From assembly GCA_031835245.1 (NCBI GenBank), contig JAVKOQ010000003.1, positions 409,001-473,000 on the forward strand: a stretch of 64,000 nt of DNA. The letters are read 5' to 3'. The position numbers were made by a program, and so were the translations under genes. Under the pieces are notes generated by a model that was not told where the DNA came from, did no database searches, and was given only the letters and a program-made list of their open reading frames with translations. Below, piece by piece: positions 12,642 through 23,317 of the stretch (position 1 is its first letter; the number at the start of each line of letters is the position of its first letter). The stretch comes from Balamuthia mandrillaris (taxonomy: Eukaryota; Discosea; Longamoebia; Balamuthiidae).

Positions 12642-12864
12642 CTTCTCATCAGCTGTGGTGATTTTGTTACGCGTGAGGCAGTCCTTCTTTTTCCAACCTT
12701 TGGCTTCTTTTTTTTTTCTTTTTTTTTCGATTTAATCGTGCAATAATCGACAAGCACAAGAATAAATCGCCTGGTAGAATTTTGTTTCAATGGCGACACG
12801 TGTGTTTTTTCACGATAGTCGATAATTTGTTAAAATCTAAATAGAACTTGAAGCTTGCAAAGAA

Positions 12865-13782
12865 ATGACCGAAGGAGAGCAAGAAGACCTGGAGAATGGT
12901 TCTTCTCGGCAAGGCGTAGCCGACGTGAGCTCTGCTCCCACTGCCACTCTCGTTCCAGACCTCCACCTCTCCCTCTCACAACAAAACGGCCTCACACCAC
13001 CAGCGGAGGAGGGAGAAGAGGAGGAGGCTGCCGCCTCCTCCAAGCTGGACGGCCAGTGCGCTGCCTGCGGCAATCTTGTTCGTCGCCACAGGGACGCCTA
13101 CTGCTCCCGCTGCGGCCTCAAGCTGAGACCCAACAACACGTGGGACGCTCGCCTGGGCAACAGCAGCAACGACAAGCCGGACACCCCCGCCCTGGAGAAC
13201 GCCCGCCGCCGCTGCCTGCGCCGCAAAGTGCGGGTGGACATTCGGGATGGGCGTCGCTTTGTCGGCCGCCTGCTGTGCATCGATCGGCAGCGCAACTTGA
13301 TCCTGAACCAATGCGTGGAGTACCGGCGCGTTGGCTCGGTCCCTGGTGAACCAGGTTCGTTGTTGCTGTTGTTTTTTTTTGTCCTCCTCCTCTCTCATCC
13401 ATAACTAAATCATCATCAAACGAAAAAAAAAAATATAGAGAAGGAGGAGAAGAGAAATGCAGGATTGATTCTGATCGGCGGCAAGCACGTGGAGCGAGTG
13501 TTTGTGGCGGAGCTCACCGCGGAAGGCAAGTCGCTTTGGGAGAAAAAGAAGAAGCAGAGGCAGAAACAGGTGGAGGCCATCACAACAGCAAACGATGAAC
13601 AACAACAAGGAGGAGGAGAAGAAGATGCCTATGATGACTTTGATGATGGTGATGACTTGGAGCGGTACGAAGAAGAAGAAGAAGAAGAAGAAGCAGAAGA
13701 AGAGAAAGAAAAACAAGAAGGAGAAGGAGAAGAAGCGAAGAAGAAAGAGGAAGATGCACAGTCATCCAACGACACTTCATAA
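12865..13782 (+). CDS. Zinc-ribbon plus Lsm domain protein, NAA38-like
   Basis: Exons 12865-13354 and 13439-13782 join to 277 residues. Residues ~70-92 form a CxxC-x(14)-CxxC ribbon (CAACGNLVRRHRDAYCSRCG). Residues ~110-190 are an Lsm/Sm-like fold: RRKVRVDIRDGRRFVGRLLC is Sm1 and IDRQRNLILNQCVEYR plus GLILIGGKHVERVFV is Sm2. The Sm pattern with FVGRLLCIDRQRNLIL is closest to NAA38 (LSMD1), the small auxiliary subunit of the NatC N-terminal acetyltransferase that works with NAA30 and NAA35 on ribosomes. Known NAA38 proteins are about 100-125 residues, so the ribbon-bearing N-terminus and the 80-residue poly-Glu C-terminus are extra. Assignment to NatC is inference; another Lsm subfamily is possible. 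Confidence 0.72.
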
Positions 13783-13813
13783 GAAAAAAAAGTTTAAACG
13801 GTGCAAAACAAAA

Positions 13814-13888
13814 GTAAAGAGAGAGTGAGAGGAGAGAGAGAGGGAGAGATAGAGAGCGAGAGAGCGAGAGAGCGAGAGAGCGAGAGAA
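13814..13888. repeat. (GAGAGC/GAGAGA)n tract
   Basis: Purine-rich GA tract with regular gcgagaga units in the short gap between the convergent Lsm gene and the following minus-strand gene. Confidence 0.85.
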
Positions 13889-13899
13889 GCAAAAGAGGG

Positions 13900-16101
13900 T
13901 TATCTCCTCCTGGATCCACGGTCCTCTTCGTGCCACTCCTCGGTATCCACAAAGCCTTCCGAGTTCGGGTTAGAGTAGACGAGATCCTGCTTTCCTGACT
14001 GCAAAGATTTGTACTCCTGCACGATGCCCGCCTGGAACTGCTCCAATTGGGCGTCGTAGTCGTCGCTCACAAACAGAACAGTAGATTCCTGTTCATCCCC
14101 ATCCTCCTCTTTCTCTGCTTCTTCTATTTCTCTCTTTGCTTTTCCTTTTCCTGTTGCTTTGGCGCTAACCCGATCCTTTCCCTCATCCTCTTCACGGCTC
14201 GGGAACAAGTAGTTGCCATTCTCCTTCCTCGTGAGTTGTGAGAGAGACAAATCCATACTGCTAGGCTCCTCCTCCTCCCTTCCTCGCTTCCAATAGATGT
14301 TGTGGAAGGCAGGTAACTGGGGCAGCAGCGTTCCAGTTTGGAGCACCCTCACCTCCTCCTCACCGCCTGGCTGCCAGTAGGCGTGCTCCTGCTCCATGGG
14401 CACCCACTCCTCGGGCTCCTCCACCGCAGGGCTCAACAGGTCAGGGTGATAGCGATGCTTCAACCCGTAGTAAGGACCCGCCTTGGAGCCTACCAAACGG
14501 TACACACTAGAGTTAATGAGGGGAGGTAAGGGCCACCCGAGCTTCTTCAGGGCCAGCTCCCATTGGGGGGAGAGGGGATATTCGGCATATCGGTGGGGGT
14601 AGTACTGGTTGGGGTCCACCTCCTCGTCTAAACGATCCCACATGTTTTGGGCTGCGTTGAAGTCATCTCCGTACAGGTCCTCTGCTTGTTTTGTAGTCAA
14701 CTCTTTGATGAATGCCTTCACTTCCTCTTCTCTCTGTTTCATCAGTTCTTCATCTTGAAGCTCAGGATACTTGGCCACTAGCTCCTCCACGTTCTCGTAT
14801 TCTTTTATCGCTTCATCCTTTAGCTGTTGGGCAATATCTTTCAATTCCTCATCGTCAATCGCTCCCTCAAATTCTTCCTCATCAAAGTCTTCCGCATCAA
14901 ATCCTTCCTCGAACCCGTCCTCTGCTACACCTGTGGAAGGTGACAGGCTAGGCTGCCCGCCTCCTGTTCCTGCCATGCCGTGGCCATAACGCATGCCTTC
15001 TCTGTCTTCCTCTGCTTCTTCATCGAGCAGGAATTCTGCGCAAATGATGACATGGCGGCGCCAATCCACCTGCACAACCCTCAGGCCATTGGCATCAGGA
15101 CAAAGGGCGCGCACCACAGCTTTGGGCGGCCAGTCAAAGGCGTTCTCATCATGCCATGGGTAGAGAGGCTCCCTGTTGGCCTGCTTCGTTTGGTGCAGTA
15201 TTTTGATCTTGCGCTGCTCCTGCCGTATCTCGTTTCTTATGGCCGCCAGCTGAGCCATGTTAGAATTTGTCTGTTCCGCCAGCTTCTCCTCTAGCGTATC
15301 CTTCAGCTGTCGAATGCGCTCCTTTGCTTTTGTCACAACCTGCCTCTCCTCTTCCTCGGTCATGGCTGAGCCCTCTTGCTGTTTGTCGGAGGAGATGACT
15401 TGCCAGCCTTGACCTACCTCGTGGGGGTACAACATCTTTTGCAGGAAGGCGGTGAGCAGCTCGTCGTAGCCCTTGTAGGCAGAGAGGTCAAGCTTCTGGT
15501 CGCCCTCCAACCCCTTGAAGCCCTTGGGCAAGAAGCGCAGGGCGTAGGCCAACGCGGCCGCCTCATCTTTTTGGGCAGCGGGAGCTATGCTGCGGGCTAG
15601 GCGTTTGAAGTCGCGAGCGTCCTGGGCGCGCAGGTAGGTCCCGTCCGGAAGTCGCACGGACGAATCCACGCGGTACTCCTTTCTGGTGGAGAGAAGCGCG
15701 GAGCCCAGCGGCTGTTGCGGGAATTCTTCATGTGTGGCCGGCGCGGAAGAAGAAGAAGGAGCGGCAGTGTGAAGAGAGCGAGAGGAGATCAGAGGTCGTT
15801 GCGGATGAGAACGAGCAGAGGAAAGGGAGCGTGGAGCAGGGGAGGAGGGGCCCGCGAGCGCGGAGCAGCAGCGGTAGTAGCGGGGGCGACAGGAAGCGGG
15901 GCCGGAGGAAAAAAGGGGAGCGCGAATCGTGCCGCGCGAGCCCAAGCCCAACGCTGCTCCGGCTGCCGCACAAGCAGCGGGGTGCCGCGCGAGTCCAAGC
16001 CCGCCGCCGTTGGTGTTGAGCCCATTACTGGTAGTCCTGAAGCCGGACGCCGCAGCAGAAAGCGGCCATCCTCGTCGTCGCATGGCCGCTGCGCTACGCA
16101 T
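13900..16101 (-). CDS. Unknown 733-residue protein, intronless, likely mitochondrial
   Basis: One uninterrupted reading frame in a region where almost every other gene is split. I do not recognise the family. The first ~120 residues are rich in Ala, Arg, Ser and Gly with few acids (MRSAAAMRRRGWPLSAAASG), which suggests a mitochondrial presequence. A folded part follows (YRVDSSVRLPDGTYLRAQD, LRFLPKGFKGLEGD, YDELLTAFLQKMLYPHE), then a coiled-coil stretch with EEEERQVVTKAKERIRQLKD, then NGLRVVQVDWRRHVIICAEFLL. A long acidic segment comes next and then a Pro/Trp/Tyr-rich segment (LGWPLPPLINSSVYRLVGSK, GLKHRYHPDLLSP). A mitoribosome-associated or other organelle role is a guess from the N-terminus only. 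Methionines at 16101 and at residue 7 are both possible starts. Confidence 0.75.
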   Translation of the reverse strand: MRSAAAMRRRGWPLSAAASGFRTTSNGLNTNGGGLGLARHPAACAAAGAALGLGSRGTIRAPLFSSGPASCRPRYYRCCSALAGPSSPAPRSLSSARSHPQRPLISSRSLHTAAPSSSSAPATHEEFPQQPLGSALLSTRKEYRVDSSVRLPDGTYLRAQDARDFKRLARSIAPAAQKDEAAALAYALRFLPKGFKGLEGDQKLDLSAYKGYDELLTAFLQKMLYPHEVGQGWQVISSDKQQEGSAMTEEEERQVVTKAKERIRQLKDTLEEKLAEQTNSNMAQLAAIRNEIRQEQRKIKILHQTKQANREPLYPWHDENAFDWPPKAVVRALCPDANGLRVVQVDWRRHVIICAEFLLDEEAEEDREGMRYGHGMAGTGGGQPSLSPSTGVAEDGFEEGFDAEDFDEEEFEGAIDDEELKDIAQQLKDEAIKEYENVEELVAKYPELQDEELMKQREEEVKAFIKELTTKQAEDLYGDDFNAAQNMWDRLDEEVDPNQYYPHRYAEYPLSPQWELALKKLGWPLPPLINSSVYRLVGSKAGPYYGLKHRYHPDLLSPAVEEPEEWVPMEQEHAYWQPGGEEEVRVLQTGTLLPQLPAFHNIYWKRGREEEEPSSMDLSLSQLTRKENGNYLFPSREEDEGKDRVSAKATGKGKAKREIEEAEKEEDGDEQESTVLFVSDDYDAQLEQFQAGIVQEYKSLQSGKQDLVYSNPNSEGFVDTEEWHEEDRGSRRR

Positions 16102-16524
16102 CTCCGCTACTCTTTTTTTACTTTTTTTTTTGTCGTCAAAAAATGTAATTTGTTTGTTTTTTTGGTGGGAACACTTGTTGTGCAGCTTTCGACCAGTAAG
16201 TGTTCAGAAATTGCGCACCAATAACAAAGGGAAGCACCAATCGTTCTCGATTCCTGCAGGTTTTGTGCAGCAAATGGGTTTGAGGGAGAAAAGGTGTCGC
16301 CGAAAAAGCAACAAAAAGGAACCAACAACAAAAAAAAAAGAGAGAGAGAAGTGGAAGTAAAGCAATCCAGAAAAAAAAAAGAGCCTTCCCCTCCCCTCCC
16401 CCTCACCCTTCCCTCTCTCCCTTCCCCTCTCTCTCTCTTCAAGGGCTTTTGTGTTTTTTTGTTTTAATTTGAGTGGATTCGATCCCATACGCACCACTAC
16501 CACCAAAAAAACAATAAATAAAGA
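16102..16524. other. Divergent intergenic region, unknown protein / STX16
   Basis: About 420 bases between two divergent starts. It has poly-T and poly-A runs and a C/T-rich stretch (16385-16440, cccctcccc units). I see no gene. It presumably holds two promoters. Confidence 0.4.
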
Positions 16525-17549
16525 ATGAACGCAGACAAGAAGCGCTTTGCCGTGAAGGCCAAGAAGGTTGGGGTGTTTCGAGACAGGACGGAATTTTTCA
16601 AGCACCACAGGGACGAGACGGTGGGCGCGAGGAAGAACGCCTCGGGCCAGTTTCGCACGACGCTTGGAGGGAGCGTCGTCGACGCGGTGAGCGGCGGCTC
16701 TCACTCCTCGGGCTACTCGGTGGTGGGAAAGGAGGACAAGTCGGCCTTCCTTAGCAAAGATGGAGCTGATGGTATTTACCCCTTCTCTCCTTCACCATTC
16801 TGATTGGATGTGAGAAGAAGAAATCCTACCGAAAATCTTTGTTGCTGATTTTATTTTTCAATGGAACTAGAGCTTAGAGTGGATATACCGCCTGTTTGGA
16901 TGTCCTTAGTTGACGAAGTCAACTACGACATTGAAAGAATCAAATCAAAGAGTACGATAAATGCCTTCTCTCTCTCTCCTCTCTCAATCGCCGCTCTCCT
17001 TTCGCCCTATCTTCTCTTATAGACGGGTTTCGTTATGTCCATCCATGCTGTTCTCATCAAACAAAAAAACCAACAGTCAAAGAGCTGAAGACCTTGCATC
17101 AGAAGCACCTATTGCCTGGCTTTGATGACCGAGTCGAGGAGGAACAAGCCATTGAAATCCAAACTGGCGAAATAACTGAAGTTAGTTTTTCTTTCTCGTC
17201 ATTTCTTTCTCTTTTTTCTCTTTTCTCATTTTTCTTTTTCTTTTTTCTTTTTTCTTTTTTCTTTTTTCTTTTTTCTTTTTTCTTTTTTCTTTTTTTCTTT
17301 CAGTTGTTCCACAAAGCGCAAGCGCGTGTTAAAGCACTGGGAAAGAGACCTTCCAACAGCGATGAAGAAGAACGAATGAAAAAGAACGTGCAGATGAACC
17401 TTGCCTCCTCCCTTCAATCCCTTTCCTCTCGTTTCCGTTCCTCTCAAAAGTCTTATCTACAAAGTACATTTCTCGCTTCTGCATTCTCTCGTTCTCCACT
17501 TTTCTTATGCCTCCTTTTTGTATTGCTTTTCTTGATCTCATCTAACTTT

Positions 17550-17586
<37 letters not shown>

Positions 17587-18242
17587 ATAAGATTTGCAAG
17601 CAAGGAATGATCAGTCGAACCGATTCAGCTATTCAGAGGTAATGCTGGAAGAAGGAAATGGTGGATCCGCACCGGGCCAGCTATCCATGGATATGTATGA
17701 CACAGGCTTTGATGAAAAGCAGCTGCGAGAATTGGAGAAGATAGAAGGCGAAGTGGATAGCAGAACGCATGAAATAATGAACATTCAGAGGTCCATCATC
17801 GACTTGGCGGAGATATTCAGAGAGCTTGCTATACTTATTGTCGATCAGGTACTTATCATTTTCAGAGAGGGAGAGAGAGAGAGAGAGAGATTGAGAGAGA
17901 GAGAGAGAGTGAGAGAGAGAGAGAACCGTCTAATCAGCCCTCATCTCATCATTTTCTGAACACGAAAAAAGGGAACTATATTAGATCGTATCGACTACAA
18001 CATTGAGAACACAGCAGTTAACATCGACCATGTCGTTAAGGAACTGGATGAAGTACGCCTCTCTCCTATTTCCCCCTCTTCTTGCGTTAACCCGACGTTA
18101 TCTTAAAAAATGTTGTTTTGTTAAAAAAAAAAAGGGAGAAAAGCTACAAAAGAAGACAGGACGGAAGTTGATAATGTTATTGTTGTGCATGATTATTCTT
18201 GGCCTCGTCATCGCCATTCTCGCCAAAGCCCTTCTCTCTTAG
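16525..18242 (+). CDS. STX16: Syntaxin-16 / Tlg2 type Qa-SNARE
   Basis: Target-membrane SNARE for endosome-to-trans-Golgi traffic. Seven exons (16525-16771, 16871-16951, 17077-17180, 17304-17463, 17592-17848, 17972-18052, 18135-18242) keep phase and give 345 residues. The N-terminus DRTEFFKHHRDE matches the short SM-protein (Vps45)-binding peptide of this family. DIPPVWMSLVDEVNYDIERIKSK, LKTLHQKHLLPGFDD and AIEIQTGEITELFHKAQARV form the Habc bundle. The SNARE helix runs from TGFDEKQLRELEKIEGEVDSR to VKELDE, with the Qa glutamine of the zero layer in ELAILIVDQGTILDRIDYN. The C-terminus is one membrane anchor (LIMLLLCMIILGLVIAILAK). GA/CT tracts sit in two introns. Confidence 0.95.
17226..17302. 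repeat. (TTTTTTC)n tract in STX16 intron 3
   Basis: Tandem ttttttc 7-base units leading directly into the acceptor ttcag; it doubles as an extended polypyrimidine tract. Confidence 0.85.
17867..17923. repeat. (GA)n tract in STX16 intron 5
   Basis: GA run in the intron 17849-17971. A matching (CT)n run lies in the preceding intron at 17553-17580. Confidence 0.85.
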
Positions 18243-18415
18243 TATCCCTCCTTTTTTTTTTCTCTCTTGTTTTTTTTTTGCTTTCTTATTCTAAACCCAA
18301 AACAAAATAGTAACTTTCTGTAGATATCAGAACTTTATATATTTTTGTTTCAAACAACAAAACACAAAAACAAAACCAAAAAAATAGCACGCAAAACCAA
18401 AAAAAACACGACCAG

Positions 18416-18440
<25 letters not shown>

Positions 18441-18446
<6 letters not shown>

Positions 18447-19332
18447 CTCGAAGAACTGTCTATCAAAAGGAAGAGCCGGCACGCGCGCGACAGGACACTC
18501 CTCGATCACATACTTGACGTTGGCCAGGAAGCCGTTGCCCACGGGTACCGTGCCATGCTTGCCCCCCAGCTTGCCCACAATGAACGTGGTGGCCTTGGGA
18601 TGGCCCGCCTCCTCGTAGGCCCTCACATCCGTCATGGTATTGCCATAGACCGCCCCGTACTCCAGCCGGTACTCCTCCTTGAGCTTCTTCAGAAACTCTC
18701 GCTTGAAGATGCCGACCGACTTGTAGAAAGGCACGGTGGGGGTGAGGGTGTCCGTCAACAGGATGAGGCCCGGCGGGAAGCCGTGCTGTATCAACCAGTG
18801 CCTGGTCATGTTGTACTGCGACCCGGCCCTCCCGCTGAGGTAGATGGGGAGGTAGCCCTTGATGCTCCAGGCCCGCACCACGGCCACGGCCCCGTCCCGC
18901 AGGCGGGGGTCGTACTTCTGGCGCAGCCAGCTGAGCGTCATTTGGGTGACCACCTGCTCGTCGCCGGGGGTCAGCGTGGCGTCGATATCGAACACGACGG
19001 CCCCGGTGCCGGGCTTGATGATCCAGAGGGAACCGGCCGCCACCGAGCGGTCTCCCTGTTTGGTGTTGTAGGAATCATTCGTTTAGCGTGAAGCGAGGGG
19101 GGAAGATGGAAGGAAAGGAGGGGAATACGGACGAGGACCACCATGCGGACGGGGTAATGGCCGGCGGCGGACTGGATGGGACATTGGCTGTAGGGGACGG
19201 CATGGATGAGGCGGCCATTGCGATCGGTCTCGCTGATGCCGACGGAAGTCCAGGGTCCATAGGGAGGTGTCAACTGCACAAACACCTCCACTTTCTCGTT
19301 GCGAAGATCGAACAAAGCTGAACAAAGCATAG

Positions 19333-19377
<45 letters not shown>

Positions 19378-21241
19378 ATAAGATCGAGCGAGAAGAATGA
19401 TAACATTACCATAACTGAACACGCCATAAAGCAGAACGCAAGGTTCTCCATCTTCAGTGGTGGCAGTGGCGCAGAGAGAAGCGCTGGGGGTGCCTTTGCT
19501 TTTCTTTCCACTGGATTCTTCATCTTTGCTGCCTCGCCTCGTTTCTGCTCCGCTAAGCGTCCCGCTATTGTTGCTGCTGCTGGCGCCTCCACTCTTACCG
19601 CCACTGGCTGTTATTTCCTTCAAGTTGAGTCTGAGCGCTTTGCCATCCGCAAATATCGTCATGACCGAGTCTATTTCTTTTCTTGTTGGAATGTCTTCCT
19701 CCTTAGTGTTACTATGGCTAGTGATGACTTCGCAGGAGGAGCAATCGCTTGGTTGAAAATGAATGCTCTCCTCGTCGTCATCTTGGGTGCCATCTTTGTC
19801 TTTATCATCAGTATCATTTGATTTGTCCGTATCGTCCTCGTTATCGCTGACTGTATCCGCTGCGCTTTCGTCAGCAGCCGACAACGCAGCAATCATCGAA
19901 GAGAAAGAAGGATACGAAGAATCTTGCTCGCCGTTTCCATCCTGCAACATATTTTGCGAGCCGCTCTTGAGGTGTTCGTAGAATATTTGGGTTCCGCTAA
20001 AGTCAGTTACTCCAAGGCAGTTGCCATCCTTCTTCTGCTTCTCTCCATCTTCGGCCTTTGCTATCTTCTTCTCATCGTTTCGTTCTTTCGCTTCTTCTTT
20101 TGCAGAGGACTCTGTTGTTACCTCATCTGCTGCTGATGATATGGTAAAGTCATCATCCGTGTCGTCGTCTCCACCACGTTCTTCTTCATTCAAATAAAAG
20201 TCTTTCGTTAGAGTGGTCGTCGTTATTGTCGTTGAAGCATTGTTGTTTTCGCGTGGAAGTGAAGGAGAGCTCATCTCAAGTTTTCCCGAAACGTTGGTTC
20301 GTCTTCTTAGGGAATAAGACGAGTTGGATGGGCTCGAACTCGGAGAAGAAGAACAAGAGGATAATTGTTGTTCCTCTTCAACACGTTGCCTCGCTTTGCC
20401 AATAAACTTGTTTACGTTGCCCACTTGGAAATAGACATTGTTCAATGCGCAGCAGCGATGGTTGGAGCCGTAACCATCCGTGATGGAGGGCATTGGTCGT
20501 GTGAAGGACTCATGGCTGGCTTGCGTGCACCATCGCTCCGGATCAAACTCAACAGGCGGGAGAGCCAAACCATCATCCACCGTATTCTGTTAGAGAGAGA
20601 GAGAGGGAGTAGAGGGAGGGGGAGAGGGAGATTTATATTGTCAGAGAATGAAATAGAAGAAGAGGAGGAGGAGGAAGAAGAAGCAGCAGAAGAAGAACAA
20701 CAACAACAAGAAGAACAACAACAACATAAGACAACAACGTACATTCAAAAAGGTATAGTTCATGCATAGGCGTATCTTAGGCATTGGAGTACCGCCACCA
20801 GCGCCCTTGTTTTGTTGGTGGGCCACAAAGGCAGCGGAGGTCCGTCGCTTGCTACTGATGTAAAGGTTGTGCCAATCGTCATAGACCTCTCCCACCGTCA
20901 AAACGTGCAACGGGATATGCACTGCTGTTAATACTCTGTCTCTGACTGGGCCTGCTTTTTTCTTTACCACCACTCTCAGCTCTGCGTTTGACCTCCATAC
21001 GATGCTGGTTATTGGCGTTGTTTTGTTAAGTAAGAGAAAGGTTCAGACAGAGAAACGGATAGCTCAGAGTAAATACGTACAAATACATGCACACGCCCTT
21101 GGACCATTCCTTTATCCGATACCTTTGATGCTCGCAGTAAAAGTTAATAGACTTATAGTCCTTTTTGTTAAGGTCATGCAACTCTATCTCTGTTTGTTAA
21201 AAAAGTATAACAGCACAGTTCGTGTTAATGAGAGAGAGAGA

Positions 21242-21275
<34 letters not shown>

Positions 21276-21398
21276 ACAAACCTTTGATTTGCAAAAGACC
21301 TGTAAATGGCTTTAACTGTTGAGCTGGGTATTTGCATTCCGCATCCTAAAGAGTTTGTTTCATAACGAATGAATAAGAGCAACAAAGAAAAACAATCA

Positions 21399-21429
<31 letters not shown>

Positions 21430-21721
21430 AACGTACAGTGAAAATATAATAAGTGTTGGCATCCATAAAAGCACAACTCTCAGCCACGTGCCTAAAGCCA
21501 CCAGTCAGCATCACGCAGTTGCCCAACCAAACGGCCTGGCGACGCTCCAGCTTGTCTCTGGTCCAGTTGGCGATGATCCAGTCAACGGCCTCGGACCCGA
21601 CAAAGGCGTCCTGATAGACTGTGTCGTGATAGCGACGCTGCTGCAAAGGCACTTGATGACGGAACGTCCTCCAAAAGTGCATTAACTGTTTTGGTTGCCA
21701 AATGAGAAGAATGAATGGGAC

Positions 21722-21756
<35 letters not shown>

Positions 21757-23317
21757 AAACCTCTTCCTCTGAAATAGAACGCGGCAGCTTATCCGTTCCC
21801 TCAACAATCTTTTTGATGGTGGAGTGACAAGGGATAGAAGACAAGGAGGAGGTCAGAGAGATGCTGCTGTCCTGATGCTGCAACAGCCTTCTCTGCTTAT
21901 CCTTCTCCTTATCTCGTTTCTGCTTCTGTTTTTCCTTTCGCGCAAGCAACACCTCTAGCTCCTTGTACTCAGCCTCTTCTTTCTCCAGCCCTTGCTTCAT
22001 GACTGCATGCTCCTGTTGCAGCTTCTTGATGGCATTCTCCTTGTCGGTGAGTTGCTGCTGCATATCGCGAATGCGCTCCTTCCTGGTCTTCAGCTCTACC
22101 ACCACTATGTTGATGTAGGCCTCCAAGTTCTCTCCTTTGTCCTCCTCCTCCTCCTCCTCCTGTTCGTCTTTCTCTTTCTGTTTCAGCTTTTCGCTTTGTC
22201 GTTGTTCTTCGGCTTCCAGTTTCTTTCTGGGTGTCGGCTTCTGTTGCTTCTTTTTCTTTTTCGTTGTGACTTCTTCTTCCTCCTCTTCCGGCTCGTCCTC
22301 GTTTTCCTCCTCCTCGTTTTCCTCCTGTTCGTTCTCTTCCTCGTTTTCAGAGGCAGAGGAAGCGGTCGCGGAAGAGGCAGAGGAAGAAGCCGCGGAGGAG
22401 GAGGAAGCGGACGATGAGTCCAGCGTCCAACCAACGCGATAGACATCGGCTTTGGCGGCAGCCGAAGCGGCCGTCGCCGAGGACACGCTCAGGTCCAACG
22501 CCCTCCAATTGGTCTTTGGGGAGACGGACAACATCGTCGCCGCTGCGGTGGATGACCTCTTTGCTTTTCTGTTGTTCTTGCTGTTGTTGCTCTTCTTCTT
22601 GTTGTTCTTGTTGGGCTTCTCTTTGTCTTCGTCGTTGTTGACGTCGTCGGTGAAAACGGCCGAAAGAGTTCTTCGCTCTTTCTTCTTTTCGCGTTCGGTG
22701 TTCGCTTTCTCGCTTGCCTTTTTGTTGCTGCTGCTGCTGCTGCTTGAGCTCTTTTTGTTGACGTTGGTGCTGATCGGATTGGTTCTGAGGGAGCTGGGCC
22801 TCAACCTTCCAGGGCTTACTACTCCAGAGCCCGACGAGCCCGAGTCGCTACCAGAGTCGCTGAAGCTATTGCTACTGCTGTTGTTAGTAGCATTATTTCC
22901 GAGGTTGATCGTTTTCGCCTTCTTTCGCATCAAACGAAAGCGGTTTTGTGGTTGCTTGCTGGGGTGGGCGTTGAGGCTGGGCGTTTCCTCCGCATTGTCG
23001 ACGAGGATGGACGGCGTCGAGGTCACGGAAAGGACGACCGGTTCTTCCAGAGTGGAGGACGAGGCAGAAGAAGAAGAAATGGTTTCAGAGGAGAGAGAGG
23101 CGAACGAAGAAGAAGAGTCTTTGGATGAAGAAGAAGTATTTCGAGGAGTAAATAATTGAAGGGCTTTGGCTTTGGTACGGCTCGCTCTGCTGCCTCGTTT
23201 TGAGCCCGACCCGGAGCCTCCTTCCTTCATAGAGGACGAGGCGGCCGAGAAGGAGCTTCGTCGTTGATGCGTAGGCGAAGAAGTCGATAGCGGATCGGGC
23301 ACAGAGAGGTGATCCAT
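18441..23317 (-). CDS. DEP-C2-LNS2 domain protein (lipin-type phosphatase fold)
   Basis: Eight exons (23317-21761, 21685-21437, 21345-21282, 21189-21081, 21004-20743, 20586-19410, 19317-19133, 19055-18441) give 1405 residues with all phases consistent. Residues 1-520 are low-complexity Ser/Lys/Glu ending in a coiled coil (MQQQLTDKENAIKKLQQEHA). Residues ~520-602 are a DEP domain (FVGSEAVDWIIANWTRDKLE, GFRHVAESCAFMDANTYYIF). Residues ~625-745 are C2-like (NAELRVVVKKK, VLTVGEVYDDWHNLYIS, PKIRLCMNYTF). A Ser/Asp-rich spacer follows. The last ~270 residues form the Lipin/Ned1/Smp2 (LNS2) HAD fold: AVVFDIDATLT, LPIYLSGRAGSQYNMTRHWL, VPFYKSVGIFKREFLKKL and YGNTMTDVRAYEEAG. LNS2 domains bind or dephosphorylate phosphatidic acid. 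The DxDxT pair is present (DIDAT, with Ala where lipins have Gly), so activity is possible. DEP domains bind membranes or G-protein partners. No named orthologue is evident to me. Confidence 0.85.

Noticed and set aside
18345-19091. 248-residue plus-strand frame
   Set aside because: Antisense of the LNS2 exon; the minus strand carries the conserved HAD motifs.
22137-23159. Leu/Ser-rich plus-strand frames that look like membrane proteins
   Set aside because: Antisense of the Ser/Glu/Lys low-complexity first exon of the DEP-C2-LNS2 gene.
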